Positions 46,500-57,372 are shown, counted from the stretch's first letter. The stretch is 64,000 nt of DNA from Cephalotus follicularis (GCA_001972305.1 BDDD01001386.1:229356-293355); one strand, 5' to 3'. The notes: generated from the letters alone by a model not told the origin. Numbers and translations are program-made.

Positions 46500-46640
46500 A
46501 AAGGCGTCGACGTCTTTCATTAGACGTTGATGTCTTTTCTATTTTTTAAGAAGGTGTCGAGGGCTTCTCTCAAAGTCCACGTGCACCTCACTCCCCAAAC
46601 GCGTCGACGTCTTTTCCAAAGACGTCGATGTCTTTATCCC
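46500..46640. repeat. palindrome array (upstream side) in I 5' LTR
   Basis: Copy of 39702-39842: GGCGTCGACGTCTTTC, GACGTTGATGTC, GCGTCGACGTC, GACGTCGATGTC. Confidence 0.88.
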
Positions 46641-46808
46641 AGAGCAACGCCGTTTCAAGCTTTAGTTATACATTCCATTTCCAAAGTCATAAGTAGGGTT
46701 TGCAATCATCCTTTGAGCCCAAAACTCAACATTCTCATTAAATCAAGTTTAATGATTACATCATAATTGAAATATTACAATCAGGAAATTACTAGGCGTT
46801 ACAGATAG

Positions 46809-48039
46809 ATAAACCAAGGAAAGGGAATCCATACCAAATACAAAATCTAAAATTATCTCAAATAAAATCAGTAGGATAGCCAAGGAAGAAGGACATCCGT
46901 ACTCTTTCATAAAAATAAGACTGAATTTATTCCAACAAGATCGAAAGGAGATAACCAAGAACCGAAAATCCATATTTAATTCATAAAAGAAAAACTAAAT
47001 TTATTCTAATAAAATCAGGGGAAGATAGACAAAGAATGAAAGCATCCGTACAATGTTCATAAAGTAAAAATGTCTTTTGTTTACTACAGTAAAACTGATA
47101 GGAGGGTATCAAGAAACGAAGATCCGTACCTCATGCGATCACCAAAACAACCTCAAGAATATATATCGAGACTTCTCTAGACCATTCCTTGATTGTTGCA
47201 AACATCTAACAGAAATAAAATCGTTCTCATAAGGACTTGAAATAAAATCAGACCTCAACTCATTGGTCATTGTACACCAATCATGACCATATAAGATAAC
47301 AATATGTTTAATACGTCCAATTCACAGAAGTCTCATCTAAACATAATTTTTAATTCGCTAAGGTAAGTCCAATTTGTCCAATTCATCCAATTTCGTATCA
47401 TAATGCTAGTTCAGCTCATAATATAGTAAAACGATTACATAAATACATAATTGAACCGAAAATAGAATTTAACGGAATAAGGTTCAGAGTTTACCAAAAG
47501 CAGTCGAAACAGAGCACAGAGCCATAATCACATCGCGGAAACAGAGCGGATCACACGTATGCGGAGAACGGAGTCGGAAAACTATCCGAAAACATGTCGC
47601 CGGAGACAGCCGGCGCGTGTCCGTCACGAGTCGCTGGTCAGTAGCTGTGAGGGTCCGATCTGGAGCATTTGAAGCTGGGGATCACATATCCGTGCCGTGT
47701 TTACCATGAAACCGCCGTATTTGGCCGGAACAGATGCCTTTGACCGCGGTTGACTATGTCGCCGATCTGCTTTTCCGGCGTCGCCAAGGGTCGGGGCTGG
47801 TCGGGTTCGCTTCCTCTCGTCGCCAGGATGCCGAATATGAGCGTGGCTTGTCGTGACGATCACCGGAGACGGAGCTACGGCGTTCGACAGTAGCGGGGAG
47901 AGAAGACGACGCGCACACCGGTGGAGACGTTGGCCGGTACAGGGTTTGGGTGCGGTGGACTCAGGAGACTATGGGGGTTCGACCGGTGCCTTCGCCGGCG
48001 CCATATCGGCACCAACGCCGGTGACAGCGGGTGAGAGGG
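46809..48039 (-). mobile_element. element J, left LTR arm, inner part
   Basis: Continues the arm broken at 37417 and matches 49978-51237. It holds the later units of the 65-78-bp ATCCGTAC repeat and a GC-rich end (about 47560-48035). Homology with the right arm ends abruptly in GTGAGAGGG. A 30-bp stretch of the right arm (near 50783-50812) is missing here. Confidence 0.65.
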
Positions 48040-49007
48040 TGTGAACAATGTCATATCATATCCATATAAGCCATAACACAATCTATAATCAGTAACTCCA
48101 CCACATGTCATCATCCAAAGCCTTTTATCCATATCAATCCATGACCATGACCATGTTACATCTATTACATTTCATATCCGTTTGCGGTCCATATCCATTT
48201 ACAATCCATATCCGTTTACGATTCATAATCATATAGCACTCCACTAGGAATGTAGAGGTAAACTCCATATGTAGTTGACATCGAGAGGTTGACTAAATAC
48301 AGATACTGTCTCATATCAGTATATATAAGTAGTTAACTGTCACATCGGTTCATTCACAAACTATTTTGATCATCCATGCAATGCCCATCCATTCAATAAC
48401 AGTCCATCCGATCACTAACCGTACAATAACGACCCATTTGATCACTGTCTAATCAGGTAACGGTCCATTCGATCACTGTTCGTTCGATAACGGATCACAC
48501 GATCACTATTCGTTCAACAATGGTCCTTACGATCACGATCTGGTCAATAACGGTCCTTAACGATACTATGCGATCGATAACGATACACTAGACATCCATA
48601 CACTATCCATTCATAAAGACCATTCGAATTCTATCTCGATCAACCACTATTCGATACGGAAGCTATTAAGACAACACTTATGCTTTTCGGTCCATTCGAT
48701 CAAACGCTTAGCCATTACGGATCATTCGGTCGGTCTTTTAATCGCTATACAGTTGGCTCATACCGTGCATCCTCTTGTGAAACAGCTGACTCAGCTTCCG
48801 GATTAACATTCCTTAGTCGTCCGACTCTTCTTGTCATCAAAGAAACAAAACCAAAACGGAGTAAAACAAAGAGAGACAGAAAACTGGAATACAAAGGACA
48901 TATCGAAACGACTTTTAAGGAATAGCCCTAAGCCAAATGTCTACCCATCTCACAGGTCAAACCTAGATAGGTCTTCTAAGGAAAGAAAAACTATTCTCTG
49001 ATACCAT
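48040..49007 (-). other. residual internal region of element J
   Basis: About 970 bp with no coding similarity. The middle (about 48340-48730) is filled with degenerate repeats of the type GATCACTGTTCGTTCGATAA. At its right edge CTCTGATACCA (48997-49007) is, on the minus strand, TGGTATCAGAG, a Met-tRNA PBS, directly joined to the right arm. This supports J being a minus-strand LTR element that has lost gag and pol. Confidence 0.55.
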
Positions 49008-49626
49008 AGTAGCAAGGGAGTAGCTAATTCCACATTGCCAAATAGAATTGTAGTGAACGGAACTACACATACAATTTCCATATCCCAAAACATATCCCAA
49101 AACATATAACTAGGATCGATCCATACTCCTCTATCCCAAATCCTATCCAAGGATATCCCAGAGAGACGCCGTAAACAAATCACACCGTTACGGAAAGTGT
49201 CATGCCCCCATGCCAGGCTCACAGCATGCCTATGATACCCCCATAGGATAAAAAGCTCAGTATTTCACCATTTCAAAAACTTGATTTCATCAAATCAATT
49301 TAAAATACATAGAGAGGTTTTCCCAAAACATAATCATAAATCGTTCTCAAACGATATATTTTCACATATACTTTCGTAATCAAAATGCAACTCTTTTATT
49401 TTCACAATAAAGAGACATTTGCATAGCATTTCGTAAACATAACATAAATCAATCCATTAAGTCAGAAAATATATTCAATAAAATATTAACTGACTTCATT
49501 TTAAAATCCCAAACAAAACGAAGTTCATAATCTGAAAAGGACATATTCATAAAACCGCATTATAACCAAAACAAAGAATCTGTATTTATTTTCAAAACAG
49601 AATCGAATCAGTAAGAGTGTATCAAG

Positions 49627-50300
49627 GAACGAAAATCCGTACTTTATTCTTTAAAGCAAAGTAACCCTCATTTTAGTAAAACCAACAAGGGAGGGTGTCG
49701 AGGAAAGAGTTATCCGTACATAATCATTAAACAGTAAAATTGACTTTATTCAAATAAAATCGAAGGGAGTATCCAAGAACGAAAGAACAATCCGTACATT
49801 AATCATAAAAGTAAAACTGGATTGTTTCAATAAAATCAAATAGCCAAAGAACGATAGAATCCGTACTTCCAAAATGGAAACTAAATTTATTAAAACCCAA
49901 ACAGAAGATGATAATCCAAGACGAAGAAATCCGTACTTTATTAACATATTCCAAGTTCATTTCAATAAAATAGATAGATAAACCAAGGAAAGGGAATCCA
50001 TACCAAATACAAAATCTGAAATTATCTCAAATAAAATCAGAAGGATAGCCAAGGAAGAAGGACATCCGTACTCTTTCATAAAAATAAGACTGAATTTATT
50101 CCAACAAGATTGAAATGAGATAACCAAGAACCAAAAATCCATATTTAATTCATAAAAGAAAAACTGAATTTATTCTAATAAAATCAGGGGAAGATAGCCA
50201 ATGAATGAAAGCATCCGTACAATGTTCATAAAGTAAAAATGTCTTTTGTTTACTACAGTAAAACTGATAGGAGGGTTTCAAGAAATGAAGATCCGTACCT
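49627..50300 (+). repeat. degenerate 65-78-bp minisatellite (ATCCGTAC repeat)
   Basis: ATCCGTAC or a close variant occurs at 49635, 49712, 49790, 49859, 49929, 49995, 50064, 50138, 50213 and 50291. The intervening sequence repeatedly contains ATAAAAGTAAAACTG, TTTATTC, AATAAAATC and AAGGAAC/AAGAACGA. The other arm carries the same series. Confidence 0.8.
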
Positions 50301-51267
50301 CATGCGATCACCAAAACAACCTCAAGAATATATATCGAGACTTCTCTAGACCATTCCTCGGTTGTTGCAAACATCTAACAGAAATAAAATCGTTCTCATA
50401 AGGACTTGAAATAAAATCAGACCTTAACTCATGGGTCATTGTACACCAATCATGACCATATAAGATAACAATATGTTTAATACGTCCAATTCACAGAAGT
50501 CTCATCTAAACATAATTTTGAATTCGCTAAGGTAAGTCCAATTTGTCCAATTCATCCAATTTCGTATCATAATGCTAGTTCAGCTCACAATATCATAAAA
50601 TGATTACATAAATACATAATTCAACCGAAAACAGAATTTAACGGAATAGGGTTTAGAGTTTACCGAAAGCAGTCAAAACAGAGCACAGAGCCATAATCAC
50701 ATCGCAGAAACAGGGCGGATCACACGTATACGGAGAATGGAGTTGGAAAACAGTTCGAAAACATGTCGTCGGAGACAGCCGCGCATGGGCTCGTGCTCCG
50801 CCGCTGGCCGGCGCGTGTCTGTCACGCGTCGCCGGTCAGTAGCTGTGAAGGTCCGATCTGGAGCGTTTGAAGCCGGGGATCACATATCCGTGGTGCGTTT
50901 GCCATGAAACCGCCGTATTTGGCCGAAACAGATGCCTTTGACCGCGGTTGACTATGTCACCGATCTACTTTTCCAGCATCGCCAAGGGTCGGGGCTGGTC
51001 GAGTTCGCTTCCTCTCGTTGCCAGGATGCCGAATATGACCTTGGCTTATCGTGACGATCACCGGAGACGGAGCTACGGCGTTCGACTGTGGCGGGGAGAG
51101 AAGACGACGCGCACGCCGGTGGAGACGTTGGCCGGTGCAGGGGTTGGGTGCGGTGGACTCAGGAGACTGTGGGGGTTCGACCGGTGCCTTCGCCGGCGCC
51201 ATATCGGCACCAACACCGGTGACAGCGGGTGAGAGGGGAGAGAGAACGGGAGAGAGGGAGGTTGGCC

Positions 51268-51270
<3 letters not shown>

Positions 51271-51305
<35 letters not shown>
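51271..51305 (+). repeat. AG dinucleotide microsatellite
   Basis: An uninterrupted AG run of about 17 units, absent from the left J arm. Confidence 0.95.
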
Positions 51306-51307
<2 letters not shown>

Positions 51308-51311
51308 TTGT

Positions 51312-51517
51312 GGGCTTTTTAACATGTTGTTATGAGGATGTGTGGGAATCATGCGGTATGGGACGCATGGTTCCGTTTGTTTTCAGCTTATATTTATATG
51401 AATGCTTCCGCAAGATGATGTCTGTTTAAAAGTTTTAAATTTTATCGTTCTCTGTATAAGCTGGATATCTGTTAAATTGCCATGTTGTATGTTGTTAATG
51501 CAAGCGGGGTGTGACAA
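51312..51517 (+). repeat. LTR G, 3' end
   Basis: Ends GCGGGGTGTGACA, matching the sense end of I LTRs (CGGGGTGTGACA). The stretch ATGCGGTATGGGACGCA ... ATGCTTCCGCAA ... AAAAGTTTTAAATT aligns with the complement of 37430-37600. It is therefore plus-oriented like 33550-35302 and unlike J. No PBS or matching TSD follows; the next base belongs to an Athila-like element. Confidence 0.6.
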
Positions 51518-54137
51518 GAGGGAAATTCTTTGAGTTCAAGTTTCGGAGGCTCCTCAATTGATGGTTTAGGTACGGATGTGGACAAGGGGCCCACTGGCTC
51601 TAACGGCTGCATACTAAATGCATCAACGAATCACCTCCATTGACATCCTTTAAATCCTGCATGCAATCATTAAAATTTCAATCAAAATCAATGTCGAAGT
51701 GTGTATCAATATAATCAGGAAATGCATGGATTGCATTCAATTCCTCAAAATCGGCAGAATGCTTACCCAATCGGAAAACATTAAAATCCACGGACGTATT
51801 TCCGAAGCTTAATTTCATCAGACCATTTTCATCAGACCATTTCGACAATTGATTAATGCATTACTTGTCGCCAGGAAAGGTCTACCAAGGATAACTGGAA
51901 TTTGATCATTTAAGTTTGCAACAGGCTGAGTGTCTAAGACGACAAAGTCGATAGGAAAGAAAACCTCTCCAACCTTTATCAACACATCCTCGATTTTTCC
52001 TCGCGGCACCTTCACAGACCTATCTGCTAATTGCAATGTCATCGTGGTTGGCCTTAACTCTCCTAGTATGAGCTTCTCATAAACCGATGATGGCAACAAA
52101 TTCACACTTGCTCCTAAATCGAGCAAGGCATGCTGAATTTTCGTGTTTCCAATAACACAAGAGATTGTCGGGCAGCCAGGATCTTTATACTTTCGCATTG
52201 TGGGTTGCGAAAACAGTGCACTAATGTTGGCTACCAAGAAAGCCATTTTTGGAGTCTGAAGGATCCTCTTTTTAGTGCATAAGTCTTTAAGGACTTTTGC
52301 ATAAGAGGGCACCTGTTCAATTGCTTCAAGCAATGGAATATTAATTTGGACTTGCTTAAATGTTTCGATGATCTTCTCCATTGCTGGGGCTTTCTTGTTT
52401 TGCAATATTTTTGGAAAGGGAGCGGGTGGGTCAAATGAACGCTTTGGCGCCTCACCCGGTTGTTTCTTCTTCTCGTCCTCTTTCTCCTTCCTCAATTCAT
52501 CGTGCACATTTAAATGTATTGATTGCTCCGATGGGTCAATCAATAACTCTTGTGATTTTTCTTGCGCCGAGGATTCCTCCATTTGCTCCCTCACGTTCTC
52601 CGTTTGATCTGCTAGATGATATTCATTTCCACTCCTTAGGGCAAAAACTTGTTTTGATGGACCTGAGGAGGAAGCTGAATTTTGCAAATTTAATTGTTGT
52701 TGGGTTTGAGCGGAATGGCTGAAGGCAGTCCTAGGATTCGGGTTAGGTTGGGAGGGCATTTTTCCTTTTCCTCTTTCGTTTAGAGCGGATGCTAGTTGTG
52801 AAATTTGTTTTTCCATGTTATGCTGACTAGTCATCACAGTGCTCATAAGAAGTTCCATGCTCTTTTCTAGCGACGAAATCCTAGATGGATCCTCCCTTTG
52901 GTTCAACAATCCAGATGTTTGTTGATTTGAGAGTTGATTTTGTGGTGGAAAGGATGGTTGAATAGTATTCAAATTTTGGGAGAACCTTGGAAATGTCTGT
53001 TGTGGTGCAGACTGGCTAGGGAAGCTCGAAGGTTGTCCCAAAAAATGTGAAGGTGGAGCACCAACGCTAGAAGGCTGCTTCGAAAAGCTTGATTGTCCTC
53101 GCATGTTTTGCCCTTGACTCCATGAGAAGTTTGGATGATTTCGCCAACCCGGATTGTAAGTGTTACTATACGGGTTGTATTGATTCATAGCAGACACATT
53201 CTCAGGAGCATATTGATTGTCAATATAAATTTAGCATTCTTCAAAAACATGATTTGGGGACTGACACCAAGAACACATAGGGGTGCTGTGATCGATTTGG
53301 TTGACTTGCGTGGAACCCCTAAGCAATGACTCTAATCTAGTTACGCGACTTTCTAGCTGTACTTCTTTAGCAACTGCTCCTTCTATAACGTACCATTTAC
53401 TTGGCAATGCTCTCTCAGAAACTTGGGTTGACTCCCACTCTCTATTTCGCTCACCCAAATCTAAAAGAAAATTCCATGCCTCGTTTTCATCCGTGTACTA
53501 GGTGAAACTGTCGGGACACATTGATTCGACCAATTGCTCGGTCTGGTAGTCGATCCCTTCGTAGATGATTTGACATAAATGCCACATGTTTAAACCATGA
53601 TGAGGACACTCTAAAAGAATGTTTTTGAAACGTTCCATACACCTAGAAAATGATTCATTAGGTTTTTGATGAAACTGGAGAATATCGTTCCTATGTTTAT
53701 TGGTTTTATGAAGTGGAAAGAATTTCTTTAGGAACCAAAACAGTGAAATGGTCCCATGTAGAAATGGAACCATTGGGGAGACTGTAGAGCAACTTTTTAG
53801 CTCCATCTTTCAGCGAAAAATTTATGAAACGCAATTTAATTGCGTCATCTGAGAGTTGTTGAAGTTTCATGAGGGCGCATGCCTCCTCAAACTCGCGAAG
53901 GAAGAGATATGCATCCTCATTGGGTAACCCATGAAAGTGCGGGAGCATGCTAATGAACTGTGATTTTAACTCAAAATTGTTCCCGTTAGGTGCACGCAAC
54001 AGGATACAGGATGGTTGCGCTGTCCTCGCGGGATAGAATCTATCGCGCAGAGTTTGGAGTGGGCGTTCGTCCGCCATTTGTGGTTGTTGAATGTTTCGCT
54101 CGAGACGGTTATCTGAGCTGCGTACCCACTCAGTCAT
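51518..54137 (-). pseudogene. gag and protease of Athila-like element L
   Basis: ATG at 54137. Gag N-part: ERPLQTLRDRFYPARTAQPS, FELKSQFISMLPHFHGLPNE, YLFLREFEEACALMKLQQLS, GAKKLLYSLPNGSISTWD. After a frameshift near 53750: FFPLHKTNKHRNDILQFHQK and ESFSRCMERFKNILLECPHH. A knuckle-like CSWCQSPNHVFEEC follows near 53240, then a 460-codon open stretch. That stretch includes the protease-like region (HALLDLGASVNLLPSSVYEK, where the catalytic motif reads DLG instead of D-S/T-G, and PVILGRPFLATSNALINC). Stops lie near 53495, 53230 and 51815. Reading continues past 51815 (LSFGNTSVDFNVFRLGKHS) to the truncation point. RT and integrase are absent. Confidence 0.88.
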
Positions 54138-54414
54138 AAACTAGCTTAACACAATTCTAAACTCCAGCAGAAAGCGCAGGTTTTTTTTTTCAAAGAAAAA
54201 CCTAAATTAAACTAGGCGATAATTAAAATTTATGCAAGAATATTAACTTAGCAAAAATAGGGTTTGTTTAAAGCTTTTGCAAAGATTGTAGAAGTTTGTT
54301 TTGAAGCTTATGAAATTCCCTAATTAAACAAAGCTAACAAAAAATTACGGGAATAAAAATTAAACACAAATAAATACTACGAATCAGTCGAATAAATTTA
54401 AAATAATTTAAAAC
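54138..54414 (-). other. leader of element L
   Basis: A/T-rich, about 280 bp between PBS and gag ATG, including an A-rich run on the sense strand (T10 at 54181-54190 on plus). No ORF seen. Confidence 0.6.
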
Positions 54415-54435
54415 GTTTCCCCGACAACGACGCCA
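54415..54435 (-). other. primer-binding site of element L (tRNA-Asp type)
   Basis: Minus-strand TGGCGTCGTTGTCGGGGAAA. This is the Athila/Tat-type PBS (consensus TGGCGCCGTTGCCGGGGA), with CpG-to-TpG type differences. Confidence 0.88.
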
Positions 54436-54839
54436 AAAACTTGTTCACGTAAAAAGAATGTTTTGAAATTTATAGCCACAAGTGCACGGATCATGCAGTA
54501 ACGGGTCGAACGCAGGGAAACGTTAAACTAATTGTAATTTATCCAACCTAAGCGAAGTATACCAAATTTAAGATAAACTATCAAAAACTACTCCTAATTA
54601 TGCAAAAATGATAAGACAATTGAAAATGGGCAAGAAATAAATAAAATAAAATAACAGACTAAAACAATTCAAAATACCAATAAATAAAGCATGCAATTTT
54701 AAGATGAATCAAAACAATGAATAGAAGTGAAGAAAATATATAATTAAGAAGCAGTTTTAGGGTATAGAAACTCACCATAGATTGTATTGAACAATTCCAT
54801 TTAATTGAACAATCGTACCTTGATAACCAGCGGCAGCTA

Positions 54840-54990
54840 GGTCTATACGGAGTGCGACGGTGATGACAAGATATATGAGTAGACATGCGAGGTCTATACG
54901 AAGTACAGCAACGGCGGCAAAACGTATGAGTAGACATGCTAGGTCTATACGAAGTATGTTCGTTGTGACAAATCGTATGAGTAGAATCCG
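54840..54990 (-). repeat. 51-bp tandem repeat, three units, in L LTR
   Basis: Units begin GGTCTATACG(A/G)AGT at 54840, 54891 and 54942 and end ATGAGTAGACATGC. The period is a multiple of three and one minus-strand frame stays open (17-residue repeat with SYRPSMSTHT), which may be chance. Confidence 0.9.
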
Positions 54991-55383
54991 TTGATTGAAT
55001 TAAGCTCCATTTATTCACCAACTTTCAGCTTCACCGACAAGATGTTTGTGGATTTTAATCAGACAGACAAAGTGTTTGCGAAGGCAGAAATATTGAAGAA
55101 CAAATCAAATATTCAAGGATTTTTATTGAAGGAATTGAAACAATAACAATCTAGGCTTTGTTCTTCCCCAAAACCTTGAAAAGTTTAGCTACTAAACATT
55201 GTGAAACAAACTAAAATTGATAAAGAAGAAAAATAGGGTTTCTACCAGCCTCTACACAATCTCTTCTTAATTTGGCCGGCATTGCATTGTTTTTATACTA
55301 CAAAACAGATCAAAAACGGAAATAAGTCAACCCTAGTTACAAAATCTAGCAAAACATCTAACTTTCTATTTCTGCTGCAGAAG

Positions 55384-55690
55384 AAGTCGTCGATGTGTTT
55401 AGTTGAAAGTCGACGTCTTTTGTATAGAATCGCGTGTTGCTTAGATGCGCGTAATGGACATCGATCCTTTTGATGAAAGACGTCGATGTCTTTTGATCCA
55501 AAAGTTACAGGTCGAATTTGCACAAAGACGTCGATGTGTTTGATGAAAGACGTCGGTGTCTTTTTCATAGCTCTTGAAGGTAAGTTGCAATCCCAGAAAA
55601 GACATCGATCCGCAACAAAAGACATTGACGCGTTTACTGCAAACCCAGAAAAGGCATCGATCCCTATGATAGACATCGACGCGTTTACTC
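55384..55690. repeat. palindrome array in L LTR
   Basis: About eleven units: GTCGTCGATGTG, AAAGTCGACGTCTTT, GACATCGATCC, AAAGACGTCGATGTCTTT (perfect in its inner 12 bp), GACGTCGGTGTC, GACATTGACGCG, GACATCGACGCG. An Athila-like element thus carries the same motif as Tekay and copia elements. Confidence 0.88.
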
Positions 55691-55910
55691 TGTTTCTGGA
55701 TAATTTGTCAATTCTTCAATCTCTACTCTTTCAAGCTCCAATTTGCACATCTTTGGGTAGTATTATTGCACTTTGGTCATTTAGCTCTTGTACATGAAAA
55801 TCAACATAACACAGCCAAAGTAGTCTATCCAAACATAAAAACATCACAAATAAATCATTAAAAACAACACATTTTTATGCCAAACAGCTGTCTTGTAGTG
55901 GATAGCAAAA

Positions 55911-56279
55911 CAGACTCCTAAGTATAGTTACGGATCATTGACATGGTCTTGGAAGGTCGATTGATTGGGTTACAAGGTGTTATGAGTAGATGCACGTAAG
56001 ATGCATGTGTGCAAAATTTTCTGTACATAGTTTCCTGCAGGAATTTACCTGGTGTTAAGCAGGTGGGCAACAGTAATACTGCTGCCTGCAGGACGATAGG
56101 CGTGCCAGCATTGAATCCGTGTGATCTGGGTGGAAACTTGTCGCACCAAAATGCGTAGTTCAATTACAGAATGTACGTAATGAACGTGTAGAACGCACCG
56201 TGCACACGTGCGGGGCACGTAGCACACACGTATGCGCAGGCATAGGGTGCTTATGCCCACGCCCTTTGTTTTTTGAAAA
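55911..56279. other. unassigned spacer with ACGTG-rich segment
   Basis: No gene seen. The first part may be the remaining edge of L or a lost 5' end of M. At 56166-56235 there is a cluster of ACGTG/CACGT words (AACGTG, CACACGTGC, GGCACGTAGC, ACACGTATGC), where the B leader has its GTCGA array. Confidence 0.4.
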
Positions 56280-57249
56280 CTTTTGAAAAGTATAATTATT
56301 TTCCCTAAACCAATGGGAACTAGGTTTTAATTAATCTAGTGGGAGTTTTACTGAAACATCAATGCACTTGTTAAGATTATTTCGATTACCCATCGGAAAT
56401 TGAAATTATTTGTGTTTATTCAAAGTTTATATTAGATATAATATTTGAATGTCTTATGCATGATGATAGGCTAAGGGACTTGACCTAGCTTTTGGTTTCT
56501 TTCGTGGATGTTTAATTTTATTTATTGCTTTAATGATTTATTGGTTTGTAATAAGGTTGCCTGCGTGCACCATTTTTCTTATCTTTTAATTCCTCTCTAG
56601 GATAGGATCTCTTCTCGCTCTAATTTGTATTCTTATTCTTTAAATTCAAATGTATTTTTGGAAATTTCTTTTTCTAACTAAAGAAAAGAGGAAGATGAAG
56701 AAAGCTACAGGACCAATGAAGGCCATGAATGCATGGTGTATTTTGTAATAAATTAGAATTAAATAGTTCACCTAGGAGACCGAGTGATCGTATTGGCTCC
56801 TGCGGATCACTCATAGTTTTAGTCCCTAGCCTAGCCATTATATTTTTATGTTGGACATAGGTTACATGAGATGGATGGTCCAAAACATGTCAAGCATGCT
56901 CAGTCGTAATTAATTGGAATTGGCTAAGATAACCAATGAAGTAATTAATGGTTGGTAATATTAAAATGTGAGACCCAAATTCCTCTAAATAACAAATAAT
57001 AAGTCTTAACGCCAGGGACACAAGCGAGTGACCCGATGTGGCCTTCGATGATTCTTGTTAAGTTGCATGGGAATATTGTGGGCTGTCAATCTATAGCTGA
57101 GGTCGGCAGTTTATCTAGTGTCATGTCAATCATAGTGTTGGGAACTGTAAGGAGATCATGATTTTTTGGCACTTGGACCTGTACACGTGTGGGTGTCAAA
57201 ACGCGTGGATTTATTTGAGGATTGTGGGTATGGACTTATACTGGCTCTA

Positions 57250-57278
57250 ATGGTTTGTCGAGCTATAGTTGAGACCAT
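57250..57278 (+). other. leader hairpin 2 of element M
   Basis: ATGG/CCAT stem (57250-57253 with 57275-57278) around a 21-nt loop TTTGTCGAGCTATAGTTGAG plus A. Collinear with B hairpin 2. Confidence 0.6.
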
Positions 57279-57372
57279 ACTAAGCTTGTAGGTCGAATCC
57301 ATGATTGGATCTTACACAGCGATGGTGGGACCTTGCGCAGTGTAAATTGGCCAGCGCGCCTACCTATCTAAG

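Larger units (their letters stand above)
37418..46803 (-). mobile_element. Ty3/gypsy chromovirus (Tekay-like) element I, 9386 bp, best-preserved element
   Basis: TSD gatag at 37413-37417 and 46804-46808. The uninterrupted site is seen in the other arm of J (49973-49977). LTRs are 37418-40006 and 44202-46803 (plus TGTCACACC...GCGTTACA), PPT 40007-40021, PBS 44186-44197. Protease to chromodomain is one open frame but for two nonsense codons. Gag has stops and a C-terminal deletion. The LTRs differ by only a few bases per hundred, so it is one of the youngest complete insertions here. It sits inside J, which sits inside G. Confidence 0.95.
44202..46803 (-). repeat. element I 5' LTR
   Basis: 2602 bp, collinear with 37418-40006. 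Carries the same two palindrome arrays at 45484-45758 and 46500-46640. A small insertion near 44709-44725 accounts for most of the length difference. Confidence 0.94.
49008..51306 (-). mobile_element. element J, right LTR arm
   Basis: Collinear with 36452-37417 plus 46809-48039. It lacks the outer 1.15 kb present at 35303-36451, so the PBS now abuts mid-LTR sequence. It includes the ATCCGTAC minisatellite, a GC-rich island (50760-51235) and a final AG dinucleotide run (51271-51305). ORFs in the island are partly shared between arms but look like no known protein. Confidence 0.6.
51518..55910 (-). mobile_element. Athila-like Ty3/gypsy element L, 5' part only
   Basis: On the minus strand: 5' LTR (from about 55910 to 54442), tRNA-Asp-type PBS, leader, gag and protease. 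It is truncated at 51518 before RT. The gag sequence type (MNQYNPYSNTYNPGWRNHPN and a long Gln/Ser-rich segment) and the PBS are diagnostic of Athila. The right LTR border is uncertain (55890-55920). Confidence 0.8.
54442..55910 (-). repeat. 5' LTR of element L
   Basis: Plus-strand start TGTTCACG (sense end CGTGAACA). It contains a 51-bp tandem repeat (54840-54990) and a palindrome array (55384-55690). The outer border is judged only from the last candidate CA (about 55885 or 55913) and is uncertain because no second LTR is in view. Confidence 0.6.

Noticed and set aside
48340-48730. Possible satellite from GATCACTGTTCGTTCGATAA-like repeats
   Set aside because: Units are too degenerate and irregular to define a monomer. 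Noted under the J internal region only.
50957-51352. 131-codon minus-strand ORF as a host gene exon
   Set aside because: It overlaps a dinucleotide run (Leu/Ser repeat) and lies inside the J LTR arm. Its counterpart in the other arm is frame-disrupted. Kept only as a compositional finding.
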